Source of the DNA: Lactococcus carnosus
Lineage (GTDB): Bacteria > Bacillota > Bacilli > Lactobacillales > Streptococcaceae
Direction of reading: 5' to 3'
NCBI RefSeq assembly: GCF_006770265.1
Contig: NZ_CP017194.1
Span: 992,001-1,056,000 of the forward strand
Length of the DNA stretch: 64,000 nucleotides
The position numbers and the translations under genes are program-made. Numbering within the stretch: the first letter of the stretch is position 1; each line of letters begins with the position of its first letter. Below are positions 1 to 9,859 of this stretch, one piece after another. The notes beneath the pieces are model-generated. The model did not search any database. It saw only the letters and a program-made list of their open reading frames with translations, and was not told the origin of the DNA.

Positions 1-405
1 CTTTGATAGATTTGACATATCTAAGGCGTGTTTAATCATTAACTTAAAGACAGCAATAAATAAATAATCACCAGCGTAGACAGCAACTTCATTGCCATAG
101 AGGTGGGAAATCGTTGGTACACCCCGTCGTGTTTCGGCTTCATCAATGATATCATCATGAACTAGCGTTGCCGTATGTAGCAGTTCTATTGAACTGGCTA
201 AGGCGATTCTTTTGTCTGAGTCTAAGGTTGTAAAGTCAGCAAATAGTAGCAGATATGCTGGGCGGAGCATCTTTCCACCAGAAGCTAACAAGCTTAGAAT
301 CGCTTGCTGCGTCTGAGGATTTTTTACTTTAATGGCATCAGTCATCGTGTCATGAACGATATCAAGTTGCTTAGCAAGTTGGGGATATGTATTCCAAAAA
401 GTCAT
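1..405 (-). CDS. Polyprenyl diphosphate synthase, N-terminal part (runs off the window)
   Basis: The first 135 codons are present, read leftward from ATG 405; the C-terminus lies outside the window. The frame has the trans-prenyltransferase signature: a GGKMLRPAYLLL stretch near residue 45, then the first aspartate-rich motif in LLHTATLVHDDIIDEAETRRG, which binds the Mg-diphosphate of the allylic substrate. The second aspartate motif is beyond the edge. Its start overlaps the stop of the Gx transporter gene by ATGA, so the two are translationally coupled. In this context it is likely the prenyl chain supplier for a (demethyl)menaquinone, the role given to DmkB in electron-transfer loci. A general heptaprenyl/octaprenyl synthase (HepT/IspB) is the alternative. 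The family is certain, the pathway is inferred. Confidence 0.85.
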   Translation of the reverse strand, partial: MTFWNTYPQLAKQLDIVHDTMTDAIKVKNPQTQQAILSLLASGGKMLRPAYLLLFADFTTLDSDKRIALASSIELLHTATLVHDDIIDEAETRRGVPTISHLYGNEVAVYAGDYLFIAVFKLMIKHALDMSNLSK

Positions 406-950
406 AGGTCTGTCATCCAAATTTTATTTTCTTTTACAAATAAATCATTGATCGGTTTAATCTTATAAAGTAGAGAGTTGGCAGCTACGCCTATAAAAAA
501 GCCAGCCAAAAGACCGAAAAAGGCGAGCCATGGTAAATACAAAAGTACTGCAGGTGTCTGGGATATAAAAGTCGCCATTACAAGCTGACCGACATTATGA
601 AAAAAACCGCCTGCTAATGAGATGCCAATCAGACTAACTAGTTTTGGTCCCAAGAGTTTGATGAGATACATGGCTAGAAGGGATAATATCCCACCAGAAA
701 GACTGTACAAGAAGACAGAAAATCCAGTAAATAAGGCAGTAAGTAGCAATTTTAAGATCATCAAAATGATGACATCTGATTTTTTTAATGTAAAAATTGC
801 CATTAAGACGACAAGATTACTAAACCCTAGTTTGGCACCAGGGGCGAATGCAAAAGGTGAGGGGAATAGGGTTTCGACGATACCAATAATGGTTGCCGTA
901 GCTGTCAGTAAAGCAATATAGACAAGTCTATGTAGCTGATGTTGTGTCAT
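402..950 (-). CDS. Gx transporter family membrane protein (EetB-like, heptaprenyl synthase component I family)
   Basis: This is a 182-residue, very hydrophobic protein with about five or six membrane segments, including a glycine-rich stretch (LSLLAMYLIKLLGPKLVSLIG, seen from about residue 88). It matches the family once called heptaprenyl diphosphate synthase component I, now usually Gx transporter, related in fold to ECF S-components. It overlaps both neighbours by 4 nt (ATGA at each junction). The order NusG-II protein, Gx transporter, polyprenyl synthase is the eetA-eetB-dmkB order known from flavin-based extracellular electron transfer loci of Listeria and lactobacilli. It is not itself a synthase in that setting. 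Its molecular role there is unproven. Confidence 0.75.
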   Translation of the reverse strand: MTQHQLHRLVYIALLTATATIIGIVETLFPSPFAFAPGAKLGFSNLVVLMAIFTLKKSDVIILMILKLLLTALFTGFSVFLYSLSGGILSLLAMYLIKLLGPKLVSLIGISLAGGFFHNVGQLVMATFISQTPAVLLYLPWLAFFGLLAGFFIGVAANSLLYKIKPINDLFVKENKIWMTDL

Positions 951-1381
951 TGGTAATCTACTATCCTATCTTTTTTATCTTTACCCTTGTCATCATCGGT
1001 TGCGCCCATGATTTCAATGACTAAGCGATGTGGTAAACACACGATGGTTTGACCAGTCTTACCAATGTAGCCCTTGCGAACACAAATTTGATCACCGCAG
1101 TTGGCATAAACAATGGCAATTTGACCATCACGAACTTCTATTTTATTGATGTCGTCATGTGCTGCGTCGCGGTAAGTATAGGTCTGGTCTTTACCTAAAT
1201 CAAACGTTTTAACGACCTGACTATTAACCCGAAGTTGCGCAATCTGCCCTGGCTGTTGATTTCCCCTTAGCAGTAAGAAAGGAGAAAAACTTGCGATCAT
1301 TAATAAGATTATCAAGATGAAATCGACTGGTTTCATCTGTAAATGCTTTACTTTTCTAGAGATGCCCGTGATTGATTTCAT
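947..1381 (-). CDS. NusG domain II-containing protein (EetA-like)
   Basis: The 144-residue protein has one N-terminal membrane anchor (residues 16-36, around FILIILLMIASFSPFLLL), then an extracytoplasmic domain with the NusG-II pattern: VNSQVVKTFDL, then a CGDQICVRKGYIGKTGQ stretch and CLPHRLVIEI. Three cysteines (CGDQIC and CLPH) are conserved in this family. It has no NusG transcription domain, so the name does not mean a transcription role. It is the first gene of the visible operon and is coupled by ATGA to the Gx transporter gene. In EET loci the matching protein is EetA. The start at 1381 follows an AT-rich spacer with no strong Shine-Dalgarno sequence. Confidence 0.75.
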   Translation of the reverse strand: MKSITGISRKVKHLQMKPVDFILIILLMIASFSPFLLLRGNQQPGQIAQLRVNSQVVKTFDLGKDQTYTYRDAAHDDINKIEVRDGQIAIVYANCGDQICVRKGYIGKTGQTIVCLPHRLVIEIMGATDDDKGKDKKDRIVDYQ

Positions 1382-1463
1382 TACTCCATTTTATCATGTT
1401 TTATAAATTTTTGCTTAAAAGTTTTAAGTGGCAAATGGGTAACAAGCTAGTTATCAAAAATAG

Positions 1464-1491
1464 ATAAGAAAAGCGTCCCTGTCGGAACGCT
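1464..1491 (-). terminator. Terminator of the gpsA-galU operon
   Basis: Read on the minus strand, AGCGTTCC and GGACGCT form a stem around GACA, with one mismatch, followed by TTTTCTTAT. It lies 6 nt after the galU stop. Confidence 0.7.
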
Positions 1492-1497
1492 AGATGA

Positions 1498-2421
1498 TTA
1501 GTTTTTCTTTGTACTTATTTTACTTGCTGCCTCAAGTTCTTTTGCTTTTTTGATAATATAATCATGTAAAGCATCTTTGATTTGCGGGTGTGTTAAGCCA
1601 TATTCGATTGTTGTTTCAACAAAGCCGAACTTGTCACCAACGTCATAACGTTTGCCTTTAAATTCACGAGCAAAAACGCGTTGTGTTTTATTTAATCGCT
1701 CGATTGCATCTGTGAGTTGGATTTCATTTCCAGCACCAGGTTTTTGAGTTTCTAGAATACTGAATATTTCAGGTGTTAATAAATAACGACCGATGATTGC
1801 AAGATCACTAGGTGCATCTTCAATTGCAGGTTTTTCAACAAAGTTAGCGACATTATAGAGTCCCTTTTCGACTTCGCCTTCGGGTGCAATGACACCATAT
1901 TTGTCAACTTCTTGATGCGGTACTGCCATGACCGCAATCGTAGATGCATGTGTTTTTTCATAGTCATTAATCAGTTGCTTCGTTAAGGGAATCTCAGACT
2001 CCATCAAATCATCACCGAGCATGACAACAAATGGTTCATCACCTATGAAAGCTTTAGCCTGTAGTACAGCATGCCCTAACCCCTTAGGATGGCTTTGACG
2101 GATGAAGTGTAAATTAATATCTGTCGTTTCTTCAACCAGTTTTAAGAGATCATCTTTGCCTTTTTCTTTTAAAGCCATCTCAAGTTCGATATTTGAATCA
2201 AAGTGGTCTTCTATAGGTCTTTTGGCCTTACCTGTGACAATCAAGATATCCTCAATACCAGACTTAAGTGCTTCTTCAACGATGAACTGAATTGTTGGCT
2301 TATCAACTATCGGTAGCATCTCTTTGGCAATTGCTTTAGTTGCTGGTAAAAAGCGTGTACCTAAACCAGCTGCTGGAATGACTGCCTTACGTACTTTGAC
2401 AGCTTGGATTTCTTTTTTCAT
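1498..2421 (-). CDS. galU: UTP-glucose-1-phosphate uridylyltransferase
   Basis: GalU makes UDP-glucose from UTP and glucose-1-phosphate, the precursor for cell-envelope glycans and the Leloir pathway. The 307-residue protein starts with the nucleotidyl-transferase signature [20 protein letters not shown] near residue 15, and has VMLGDDL (metal site), VEKP and the C-terminal [12 protein letters not shown] block. The frame is open further upstream, but that part lies inside gpsA in another frame; ATG 2421 has an AAGGGG ribosome site 9 nt upstream and gives the usual family length. It starts 1 nt after the gpsA stop, so the two form one operon. Confidence 0.95.
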   Translation of the reverse strand: MKKEIQAVKVRKAVIPAAGLGTRFLPATKAIAKEMLPIVDKPTIQFIVEEALKSGIEDILIVTGKAKRPIEDHFDSNIELEMALKEKGKDDLLKLVEETTDINLHFIRQSHPKGLGHAVLQAKAFIGDEPFVVMLGDDLMESEIPLTKQLINDYEKTHASTIAVMAVPHQEVDKYGVIAPEGEVEKGLYNVANFVEKPAIEDAPSDLAIIGRYLLTPEIFSILETQKPGAGNEIQLTDAIERLNKTQRVFAREFKGKRYDVGDKFGFVETTIEYGLTHPQIKDALHDYIIKKAKELEAASKISTKKN

Positions 2422-2422
2422 G

Positions 2423-3460
2423 CTAGTTTTTCCCCTTAATTTCGATAATATATTCATTTTCTGGACGACCTTCTCGACGCATAAGTTGAATAATACTATC
2501 CTTGATTTCGGCATCTTCATAAATGACGTGATAGATGGCATTGACAATGGGCATGTCAATCTTTAACATTTGGGCTAACTCGTAGGCAACTTTGGTTGTT
2601 GAAACACCCTCTATTACCATCCCCATATTTGCTTCAATATCGGCTATTTTTTCTCCACGTCCAAGCGCATCACCAGCACGCCAGTTTCGTGAGTGAATAG
2701 ACGTACCCGTGACGATCAAATCACCGACGCCAGACAAGCCGATGTAGGTCATCGGATTTGCACCCATGGCAACACCTAGTCTTGTAATTTCTGCAAGACC
2801 ACGTGTAATGATGGCAGCTTTTGCATTATCACCAAAGCCTAGACCATGTAGTGCGCCCGCGCCAACAGCGATAACATTTTTAAGTGCTGCTGCAGTCTCT
2901 ACGCCAATCACGTCATCGTTTGTGTAGAGACGGAAGTAATCATTACTAAATAATGCTTGGACATATTTAGCATCTTCAAGCTGTTTAGAAGCAGCTGTAA
3001 TCAGGGTTAAATCACGTACAATCGTTTCCTCAGCGTGAGATGGTCCAGATACGACAACAATCTCTGAGCGAAGTTCTTGAGGGATTTCTTCTTCTAAGAT
3101 GGTCGATATCCGCTCATGTGTACCTTGCTCAAGCCCTTTTGAGGCATGCATGACAATCACTTTATGATCGAGTAGTTGGGCAACTTGCTTGGCTACGAGT
3201 CGTGTCACACTTGTTGGGACAACAAATAAAATCGCATCAACATTAGCAAGGGCAAGAGCTAAGTCGTCATAGCCGACAATTTTACTATCTAAGACAACAT
3301 CTTTGAAATATAGTGTATTGGTATGCTTTGTATTGATTTCAGAAATCTGTTGTGGGTTATTCCCCCAGATACGAACGTCATGACCATTATCATTAAGGAC
3401 TTGTGATAAAGCTGTTCCCCATGATCCAGGACCGAGAACTAAGATTTTCTTTTGAGACAT
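2423..3460 (-). CDS. gpsA: NAD(P)H-dependent glycerol-3-phosphate dehydrogenase
   Basis: GpsA reduces dihydroxyacetone phosphate to sn-glycerol-3-phosphate for phospholipid synthesis. The 345-residue frame begins with the Rossmann motif [14 protein letters not shown]. It contains the catalytic lysine in [22 protein letters not shown] and the [12 protein letters not shown] block. An ATG seven codons upstream (3481) is possible, but ATG 3460 is preceded directly by GGAGGT and gives the normal N-terminus. It is the first gene of the gpsA-galU unit. PlsY, which uses its product, is at 39.7-40.4 kb. Confidence 0.95.
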   Translation of the reverse strand: MSQKKILVLGPGSWGTALSQVLNDNGHDVRIWGNNPQQISEINTKHTNTLYFKDVVLDSKIVGYDDLALALANVDAILFVVPTSVTRLVAKQVAQLLDHKVIVMHASKGLEQGTHERISTILEEEIPQELRSEIVVVSGPSHAEETIVRDLTLITAASKQLEDAKYVQALFSNDYFRLYTNDDVIGVETAAALKNVIAVGAGALHGLGFGDNAKAAIITRGLAEITRLGVAMGANPMTYIGLSGVGDLIVTGTSIHSRNWRAGDALGRGEKIADIEANMGMVIEGVSTTKVAYELAQMLKIDMPIVNAIYHVIYEDAEIKDSIIQLMRREGRPENEYIIEIKGKN

Positions 3461-3557
3461 AATACCTCCAATTGTATTCATCTCATTTTAACATATTCTA
3501 TTTTAAAATCATACTCTAGACTGAGAATCGCAAGGGAATTTGTGATAAAATAGGGGT

Positions 3558-4070
3558 ATGAATATAATAATAATATTGATGCTAGTCGTTGTTCTACTTA
3601 TTATTTGGTTGATACATGATTATAAAAATGATAAAAAAAATCCAAAGTTAATCAAAACCTATCACAAGGCGGGATTGTCTGATCAGGACATTGTCATTTT
3701 TCGTCAAACCATGCAAGATGCCAAAGACCAAATTAAGCAATGGGAGATTGCTGTAAAAGAGGATGCTGCCTTACAAGTCATTGAACAGGTGACGGGTGGG
3801 CTTGATAGTGCTAAAAAACTATTTCAACTAATCATCAAAAGGCCCAAGATTGCCTTGTCAAATAATGATTTTTTGTATAAGCATTTACCGACCATGCTTG
3901 ACTTGATCGAGACATATCAAAATATTAAGGCTGTCGATAAATTAGATCAAGCCTTACTAGTCGACAGTCAAAAGGTCATTAGAGCATTGTCTGAAAAAAT
4001 CGCTGGCCTTTATGTGCTTACTGTATCTGATGATATCGAAACAATTAAGAATGAGGTGGAAAATGGCTAA
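3558..4070 (+). CDS. XpaC-family membrane protein (5-bromo-4-chloroindolyl phosphate hydrolysis family)
   Basis: This 170-residue protein has one strong N-terminal membrane segment (residues 2-20), then a charged, mostly helical cytoplasmic part. Its partner downstream is TelA, and XpaC-TelA pairs are widespread in Firmicutes, so the assignment to the XpaC family rests on context plus the general helical pattern. The enzymatic name comes from an old indirect phenotype and is probably misleading. The last codons overlap the start of telA by 8 nt, which implies coupled translation. Its role is unknown; a link to envelope stress or toxic anion tolerance is inferred from the family. Confidence 0.65.
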   Translation: MNIIIILMLVVVLLIIWLIHDYKNDKKNPKLIKTYHKAGLSDQDIVIFRQTMQDAKDQIKQWEIAVKEDAALQVIEQVTGGLDSAKKLFQLIIKRPKIALSNNDFLYKHLPTMLDLIETYQNIKAVDKLDQALLVDSQKVIRALSEKIAGLYVLTVSDDIETIKNEVENG

Positions 4071-5235
4071 TGAGTTACTAGATGAGTTAATGCTTGCTGA
4101 TCAAGATAAAACATTGACAGACGTTACAGTGCAAGAAGCACAGGTCGTATCAGAAACACAAACACCTGAGGCAACAGCACTGGCGACGCTCACTGAAGAA
4201 GAATTAGGCAAGGCAAAAGCTTTATCAAAATCTCTTGATGAAAACAATGCCCAATCCGTTATTGAGTATGGTGCACTTGCACAGAAAAAGATTGGTGATT
4301 TTTCACAATCAGTCTTAAATAAAGTACAAACGAAGGATTTAGGTGATGTAGGCAGTGCCTTGACTGATTTGATGTATCAGCTACAAGAATCAAATCCCAA
4401 TGACCTAGCGGCAGAAGATCCCGGCTTTTTCAAGAAGATGTTTGGTAAAGTCAAAAAGTCTATTTTTGAAGTGACGCAAAAATATCAAAAATTAGGGGCT
4501 GGCATCGATAAAATTTCGATCAAGTTGAGCCATGAATATAAAGGATTACTTGATGATAATAAGACGCTTGAGACCTTATATGCTGAAAATTTAGATTTCT
4601 TCCATGCCCTTAGTGTTTATATCGCTGGTGCTGAGTTAAAGATTAAAGAATTGTCTGAGATCACAATTCCCCAAGTGCAAAAGGATGCCGAGAGCATGGC
4701 AGATAATGCCATTGCTGTTCAGAAAATTTCTGATTTGGAAAACTACAAAAATCGCTTAGATAAGCGACAATATGACCTGAAATTAGCACGTCAAATTACA
4801 ATCCAGCAGGCACCACAAATCCGCATGATTCAAAATACAAATCAAGAATTAGCTGAAAAAATCCAAACATCGATTAATACGGCTATTCCTCTATGGAAAA
4901 ATCAAGTTGCGATTGCCTTAACGCTTTTGAAACAAAAAGATGCGCTAACCAGTCAACGCATTGTGTCTAATACGACAAATGATCTATTAACCAAAAATTC
5001 TGAGATGCTAAAACAATCGTCTATCGAGGCGGCAAGAGAGAATGAGCGTGGTGTTGTGGATATTGAAACCTTGAAAAAAACACAAGCTAACTTGATCGAA
5101 ACGATCCAAGAAACGATGACCATCCAACGTGAAGGTGCCATCAAACGTCGTCAAGGAGAAGTTGAGTTAAGTCAATTAGAGGCAGAAATAAAGGCAAAAT
5201 TGCTAGCCTTGTCAAATAAAGAAAAAAGTGAGTAG
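4063..5235 (+). CDS. telA: TelA-family toxic anion resistance protein
   Basis: The 390-residue cytosolic protein is mostly alpha-helical with long coiled-coil stretches. It carries the family core LSHEYKGLLDDNKTLETLY, IAGAELKIKEL, then QIRMIQNTNQELAEKIQTSI. The original tellurite-resistance name comes from plasmid homologues; in Firmicutes chromosomes it usually accompanies XpaC. An upstream in-frame ATG (4012) lies well inside xpaC; ATG 4063 follows GAGGTGG and gives the regular N-terminus MANELLDELM. Its last codons form the 5' arm of the terminator that follows. Confidence 0.85.
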   Translation: MANELLDELMLADQDKTLTDVTVQEAQVVSETQTPEATALATLTEEELGKAKALSKSLDENNAQSVIEYGALAQKKIGDFSQSVLNKVQTKDLGDVGSALTDLMYQLQESNPNDLAAEDPGFFKKMFGKVKKSIFEVTQKYQKLGAGIDKISIKLSHEYKGLLDDNKTLETLYAENLDFFHALSVYIAGAELKIKELSEITIPQVQKDAESMADNAIAVQKISDLENYKNRLDKRQYDLKLARQITIQQAPQIRMIQNTNQELAEKIQTSINTAIPLWKNQVAIALTLLKQKDALTSQRIVSNTTNDLLTKNSEMLKQSSIEAARENERGVVDIETLKKTQANLIETIQETMTIQREGAIKRRQGEVELSQLEAEIKAKLLALSNKEKSE

Positions 5236-5252
5236 CCGATACTCGCTTTTTC
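5219..5252 (+). terminator. Terminator of xpaC-telA, overlapping the telA stop
   Basis: AAAAAGTGAGT and ACTCGCTTTTT pair (one G-T wobble) around AGCCGAT, ending in a run of T. The 5' arm is made by the last telA codons and its stop. Confidence 0.75.
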
Positions 5253-5335
5253 AAATTGGACTATACCATTTTTGACAAAGGCAATAGAAAGGTGTAAAAT
5301 GAGGTATGAAATTAGGAAAGCAAGAGGTATACTTG

Positions 5336-6496
5336 ATGACAACGACTTATATAAAGGCTGATAAATTTTTCTACCCATATGAAAGTAAGATGGGTGGTTA
5401 TTTAGAACTAACGGCCGATGGCAAATTTGGTAATCATGTCGAACAGGTAGCGCAAGGTAGTACTGTACTTGATTATAGTGGCAAATTCATTGCACCAGGA
5501 TTAGTGGATACCCATGTCCATGGCTATGCGGGTGTCGATGTGATGGATAATCATAAGGATGGGATTGTCCATACCATGAGTGACGCCTTATTATCAACTG
5601 GTGTCACCTCTTTTCTACCGACAGCTTTGACGGCAAGTTATGAACAGCTCAGAGACATCTGTCAAACGATTGGTGAGCACTATACAGAAGCATCAGGGGC
5701 TAAGATTCAAGGCATTTTCTTTGAAGGTCCTTACTTTACTGAAAAATATAAAGGTGCGCAAAATGCTGCCTACATGCGTAATCCCAGCTTTGAAGAATTC
5801 CAAGGCTGGCAAGAGGCTGCAAAGGGCATGCTCTTAAAAATTGCTGTTGCACCAGAACGAGATGGTAGTGCTGAGTTTATCGCAAAAGTGGTCGAAACGG
5901 GTACTAAAGTTGCGCTTGGTCATTCAGATGCGACTTATGAGCAAGCAGTACGTGGTGCTGAAGCAGGTGCTAGCATCTGGGTCCATGCTTATAATGGCAT
6001 GCGTGGGTTGACACACCGAGAACTTGGCATGGTTGGTGCTGTTTATGAAATTCCGCATACTTATGCTGAGTTAATTTGTGATGGACACCATGTTGTCCCA
6101 AAAGCCTGTGATATCTTGATCAAACAAAAAGGGCATGATCATGTCGCTTTGATTACAGATTGTATGCGCGCGGGTGGAGAGCCGGATGGTGATTATATGC
6201 TTGGTGAGTATCCAGTCATTGTTGAGAATGGGACGGCTAGATTAAAAGACGGTGGTAATCTGGCTGGTTCTATTTTGAAATTAAAAGATGGTATTAAAAA
6301 TGTTGTAGACTGGGGGATTGCATCACAAGAAGAAGCAGTGATGATGGCGTCTCTCATTCCAGCTAAATCTGTTGGCATCGATGATAAGTGTGGTCGGATT
6401 AAGCCAGGCTTTGATGCAGACTTCATCGTACTAGACCCTAATCTAGAGCTATCCGAAACCTACTTGAAAGGTCAAAAAGTCTATAGTGCATCATAA
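5336..6496 (+). CDS. nagA: N-acetylglucosamine-6-phosphate deacetylase
   Basis: NagA removes acetate from GlcNAc-6-P, giving glucosamine-6-P for wall recycling or glycolysis. The 386-residue amidohydrolase has the metal motif DTHVHGYAGVDVMD near residue 62, FFEGPY with the metal-binding glutamate, GHSDATYEQA, HAYNGMRG, and the catalytic aspartate in ALITDCMRAGG. The frame opens ten codons earlier (5306), but ATG 5336 has AAGAGG about 8 nt before it and yields the expected N-terminus MTTTYIKADKFF. It is monocistronic; nagB is not in the window. GlmS, the opposite direction of the same pathway, is at 41.3 kb. Confidence 0.93.
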   Translation: MTTTYIKADKFFYPYESKMGGYLELTADGKFGNHVEQVAQGSTVLDYSGKFIAPGLVDTHVHGYAGVDVMDNHKDGIVHTMSDALLSTGVTSFLPTALTASYEQLRDICQTIGEHYTEASGAKIQGIFFEGPYFTEKYKGAQNAAYMRNPSFEEFQGWQEAAKGMLLKIAVAPERDGSAEFIAKVVETGTKVALGHSDATYEQAVRGAEAGASIWVHAYNGMRGLTHRELGMVGAVYEIPHTYAELICDGHHVVPKACDILIKQKGHDHVALITDCMRAGGEPDGDYMLGEYPVIVENGTARLKDGGNLAGSILKLKDGIKNVVDWGIASQEEAVMMASLIPAKSVGIDDKCGRIKPGFDADFIVLDPNLELSETYLKGQKVYSAS

Positions 6497-6542
6497 TGCA
6501 ACCTTGTATTGTAAGGAAGTTTAGACTTTATTAATTGTGAAG

Positions 6543-6565
6543 GAAGCGCATAAAAGCGCTTTTTC
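6543..6565 (+). terminator. Terminator after nagA
   Basis: AAGCGC and GCGCTTTTT pair around ATAAAA, followed by a T run, 47 nt after the nagA stop. Confidence 0.75.
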
Positions 6566-6587
6566 TATAGACTTCTATTTTAATAGT

Positions 6588-6601
6588 AGAAAACGTTTTC
6601 T
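6588..6601 (+). promoter_or_regulatory. cre (CcpA) site upstream of pfkA
   Basis: AGAAAACGTTTTCT is a perfect 14-bp palindrome that fits the core of the catabolite-responsive element (NNAAAACGTTTTNN). It sits just upstream of the -35 box, the position where CcpA activates the glycolytic las operon in L. lactis. Activation here is inferred. Confidence 0.7.
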
Positions 6602-6612
6602 TTGTTTTTTGT

Positions 6613-6642
6613 CTGACAAAATATTTTGAAACGTGGTATAAT
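6613..6642 (+). promoter_or_regulatory. pfkA promoter
   Basis: CTGACA (-35, 5 of 6) and TATAAT (-10, 6637-6642) are 18 bp apart. TGG before the -10 makes it an extended -10 promoter. The predicted start leaves a leader of about 30 nt ending in TTGGAGGA. Confidence 0.8.
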
Positions 6643-6678
6643 GATTAAGATAAAAAACATTGGAGGATTGATACTTAA

Positions 6679-7686
<1,008 letters not shown>

Positions 7687-7719
7687 TCGGTTTACAGTTT
7701 CACTAAACATCAGTTAAAA

Positions 7720-7760
7720 ACTGCATATGCAGTCTAAGGATACCTCATATGAGATGTCCT
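7720..7760 (+). other. Two adjacent palindromes in the pfkA-pyk gap
   Basis: ACTGCATATGCAGT (7720-7733) is a perfect palindrome. Positions 7737-7760 form an imperfect one centred on CTCATATGAG, with AGGA and TCCT at its ends. Neither is followed by a T run, so processing or mRNA protection is likelier than termination. Confidence 0.6.
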
Positions 7761-7804
7761 ATATATTGGCGAAAGCCATCTAATTTAGAAGGAGTTCTAC
7801 TAAA

Positions 7805-9307
7805 ATGAACAAACGTGTAAAAATTGTTGCAACACTTGGACCAGCTGTTGAAATCCGTGGTGGCAAAAAATTTGGTGACGATGGTTACTGGGGTGAAAAA
7901 CTCGATGTAGAAGCTTCAGCGCAAAAAATCGCGCAATTAATCAAAGAAGGCGCAAATGTTTTCCGTTTCAACTTCTCACATGGTGACCATGAAGAGCAAG
8001 GCGATCGTATGAACGTTGTCCGTCGTGCAGAAGAAATTGCTAACCAAAAAGTTGGTTTCTTACTTGACACTAAAGGACCAGAAATCCGTACTGAATTATT
8101 CGAAGGCGAAGCTAAAGAATTCGAATACAATACAGGTGACTTACTCCGTGTTGCCACACAACAAGGCTTAAAATCTACTAAAGATGTTATCGCTTTGAAC
8201 GTTGCTGGTGGTCTTGACATTTTTGATAACGTTGAAATTGGTCAAACAATCTTAATCGATGATGGTAAACTTGGGTTAACTGTTGCTGGTAAAGATGCTG
8301 CAACTCGTCAATTCGAAGTTGAAGTTCAAAATGATGGTGTTATTGCTAAACAAAAAGGTGTTAACATCCCTAACACTAAAATTCCTTTCCCAGCACTTGC
8401 TGACCGTGATAACGCGGACATCCGTTTTGGTTTGGAACAAGGCTTGAACTTCATCGCGATCTCATTTGTTCGTTCTGCTAAAGATGTTAACGAAGTTCGT
8501 GCTATCTTAGAAGAAACTGGTAACACACACGTTCAACTTTTCCCTAAAATCGAAAACCAACAAGGTATCGATAATATCGACGAAATCATTGCTGCTTCTG
8601 AAGGTATCATGATTGCCCGTGGTGATATGGGTATTGAAGTACCATTTGAAATGGTACCAGTTTACCAAAAACAAATCATTCAAAAAGTAAATGCTGCTGG
8701 TAAAGCTGTTATCACAGCAACTAACATGCTTGAAACAATGACTGACAAACCACGTGCAACACGTTCAGAAATCTCTGATGTATTTAACGCTGTTATTGAT
8801 GGTACAGATGCAACAATGCTTTCTGGCGAATCAGCAAATGGTAAATACCCAGTTGAATCAGTACGTACTATGGCAACTGTTGACAAAAATGCGCAAGCAC
8901 TTTTGAAAGAATATGGCCGTTTGTCAACTGATAAATTTGACCGTTCTAACGTGACTGAAGTTATGGCATCAGCTGTTAAAGATGCTACTAACTCTATGGA
9001 AATCAAACTAATCGTTGCCTTGACTGAGTCAGGTTCAACTGCTCGTTTGATCTCTAAATATCGTCCAGATGCTGATATCTTAGCAATTACTTGGGATGAA
9101 AAAGTTCAAAAATCACTTATGATTAACTGGGGCGTTATCCCAATCTTGAACGAAAAACCTGCATCAACTGATGACATGTTTGAAGTTGCTGAAAAAGCTG
9201 CTATCGAATCAGGTCTTGTTGAATCTGGCGACAATATCATCATCGTTGCTGGTGTACCAGTAGGTTCAGGCCGTACTAATACAATGCGTATCCGTACAGT
9301 TAAATAA
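7805..9307 (+). CDS. pyk: Pyruvate kinase
   Basis: Pyk makes pyruvate and ATP from phosphoenolpyruvate. The 500-residue frame has ATLGPAVE at the start, NFSHGDHEEQ, DTKGPEIRTELF, the catalytic lysine and metal ligands in FPKIENQQGIDNIDEII and IMIARGDMGIEVPFE, and MLSGESANGKYPVE. The C-terminal domain, where fructose-1,6-bisphosphate binds in lactic acid bacteria, ends in GRTNTMRIRTVK. Codon use is strongly biased towards frequent codons, as expected for a very highly expressed gene. GAAGGAG precedes ATG. A strong terminator follows at once, so ldh is not part of this operon. Confidence 0.97.
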   Translation: MNKRVKIVATLGPAVEIRGGKKFGDDGYWGEKLDVEASAQKIAQLIKEGANVFRFNFSHGDHEEQGDRMNVVRRAEEIANQKVGFLLDTKGPEIRTELFEGEAKEFEYNTGDLLRVATQQGLKSTKDVIALNVAGGLDIFDNVEIGQTILIDDGKLGLTVAGKDAATRQFEVEVQNDGVIAKQKGVNIPNTKIPFPALADRDNADIRFGLEQGLNFIAISFVRSAKDVNEVRAILEETGNTHVQLFPKIENQQGIDNIDEIIAASEGIMIARGDMGIEVPFEMVPVYQKQIIQKVNAAGKAVITATNMLETMTDKPRATRSEISDVFNAVIDGTDATMLSGESANGKYPVESVRTMATVDKNAQALLKEYGRLSTDKFDRSNVTEVMASAVKDATNSMEIKLIVALTESGSTARLISKYRPDADILAITWDEKVQKSLMINWGVIPILNEKPASTDDMFEVAEKAAIESGLVESGDNIIIVAGVPVGSGRTNTMRIRTVK

Positions 9308-9316
9308 TTTATTTTT

Positions 9317-9348
9317 AAAAACGTCTGACTGAGTCAGGCGTTTTTTTT
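9317..9348 (+). terminator. Terminator after pyk
   Basis: AACGTCTGACT and AGTCAGGCGTT pair around a single G-A loop (one G-T wobble), followed by eight T. It closes the pfkA-pyk unit. Confidence 0.9.
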
Positions 9349-9461
9349 ATGGGCTTGAAAGTTATATCATAGGGAAACTGATTTATTGATGCTAAAAAAA
9401 ACGTATGAGTGTTTTGTTTCTCATACGATTCTCATCTGGACCTTTGCGTGTCGGCTATTCT

Positions 9462-9749
9462 TTATTGCTTATATTTAACGAGGTCTTTAGCTGTTTTAAC
9501 CGGTATAAATTCAACAATCTCATATTCAGCAACTTTATGAATAAAAAAAGGATCTTCTGAAATAATTTGTTTTACGTCATCTTGACTGGCAGCATGACAT
9601 ATAATGATTCCACCATTTCTAGGTTCCTTAGGACCAGAGAGTAGAAATATCTCTTTTTGATAATAGTGATCTAAAAATGCGCGATGTTGACTTAAAAAAG
9701 TTTCTATCTCATCAAGTGGTTTGACATAGGTCAGGTTTAGAATAAACAT
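9462..9749 (-). CDS. YciI family protein
   Basis: The 95-residue protein fits the YciI/YCII family, a dimeric alpha-beta barrel fold: MFILNLTYVKPLDEIETFLSQHRAFLDHYYQ (seen in two parts), LSGPKEPRNGGIIIC, then IISEDPFFIHKVAEYEIVEF. The histidine in SQHRAF and the aspartate in SEDPF are the residues usually conserved in the family. The open frame extends 31 codons upstream, but the family N-terminus begins at ATG 9749, with AAGAGA nearby. The biochemical role of stand-alone YciI proteins is largely unknown. It converges on pyk. Confidence 0.8.
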   Translation of the reverse strand: MFILNLTYVKPLDEIETFLSQHRAFLDHYYQKEIFLLSGPKEPRNGGIIICHAASQDDVKQIISEDPFFIHKVAEYEIVEFIPVKTAKDLVKYKQ

Positions 9750-9859
9750 AGGGTCTCTTTTAAAAAAATAAGTATGTAGATAGGATAACATATTCAACCT
9801 CATATATGCCAAAAGAAGTTGCCGTCTGTCGATTAACATCATACAGACTGATATGTTGT

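Noticed and set aside
2324-2566. Plus-strand frames inside galU, gpsA, nrdE and other genes
   Set aside because: They are antisense or out-of-frame shadows of well-supported genes and have no ribosome sites.
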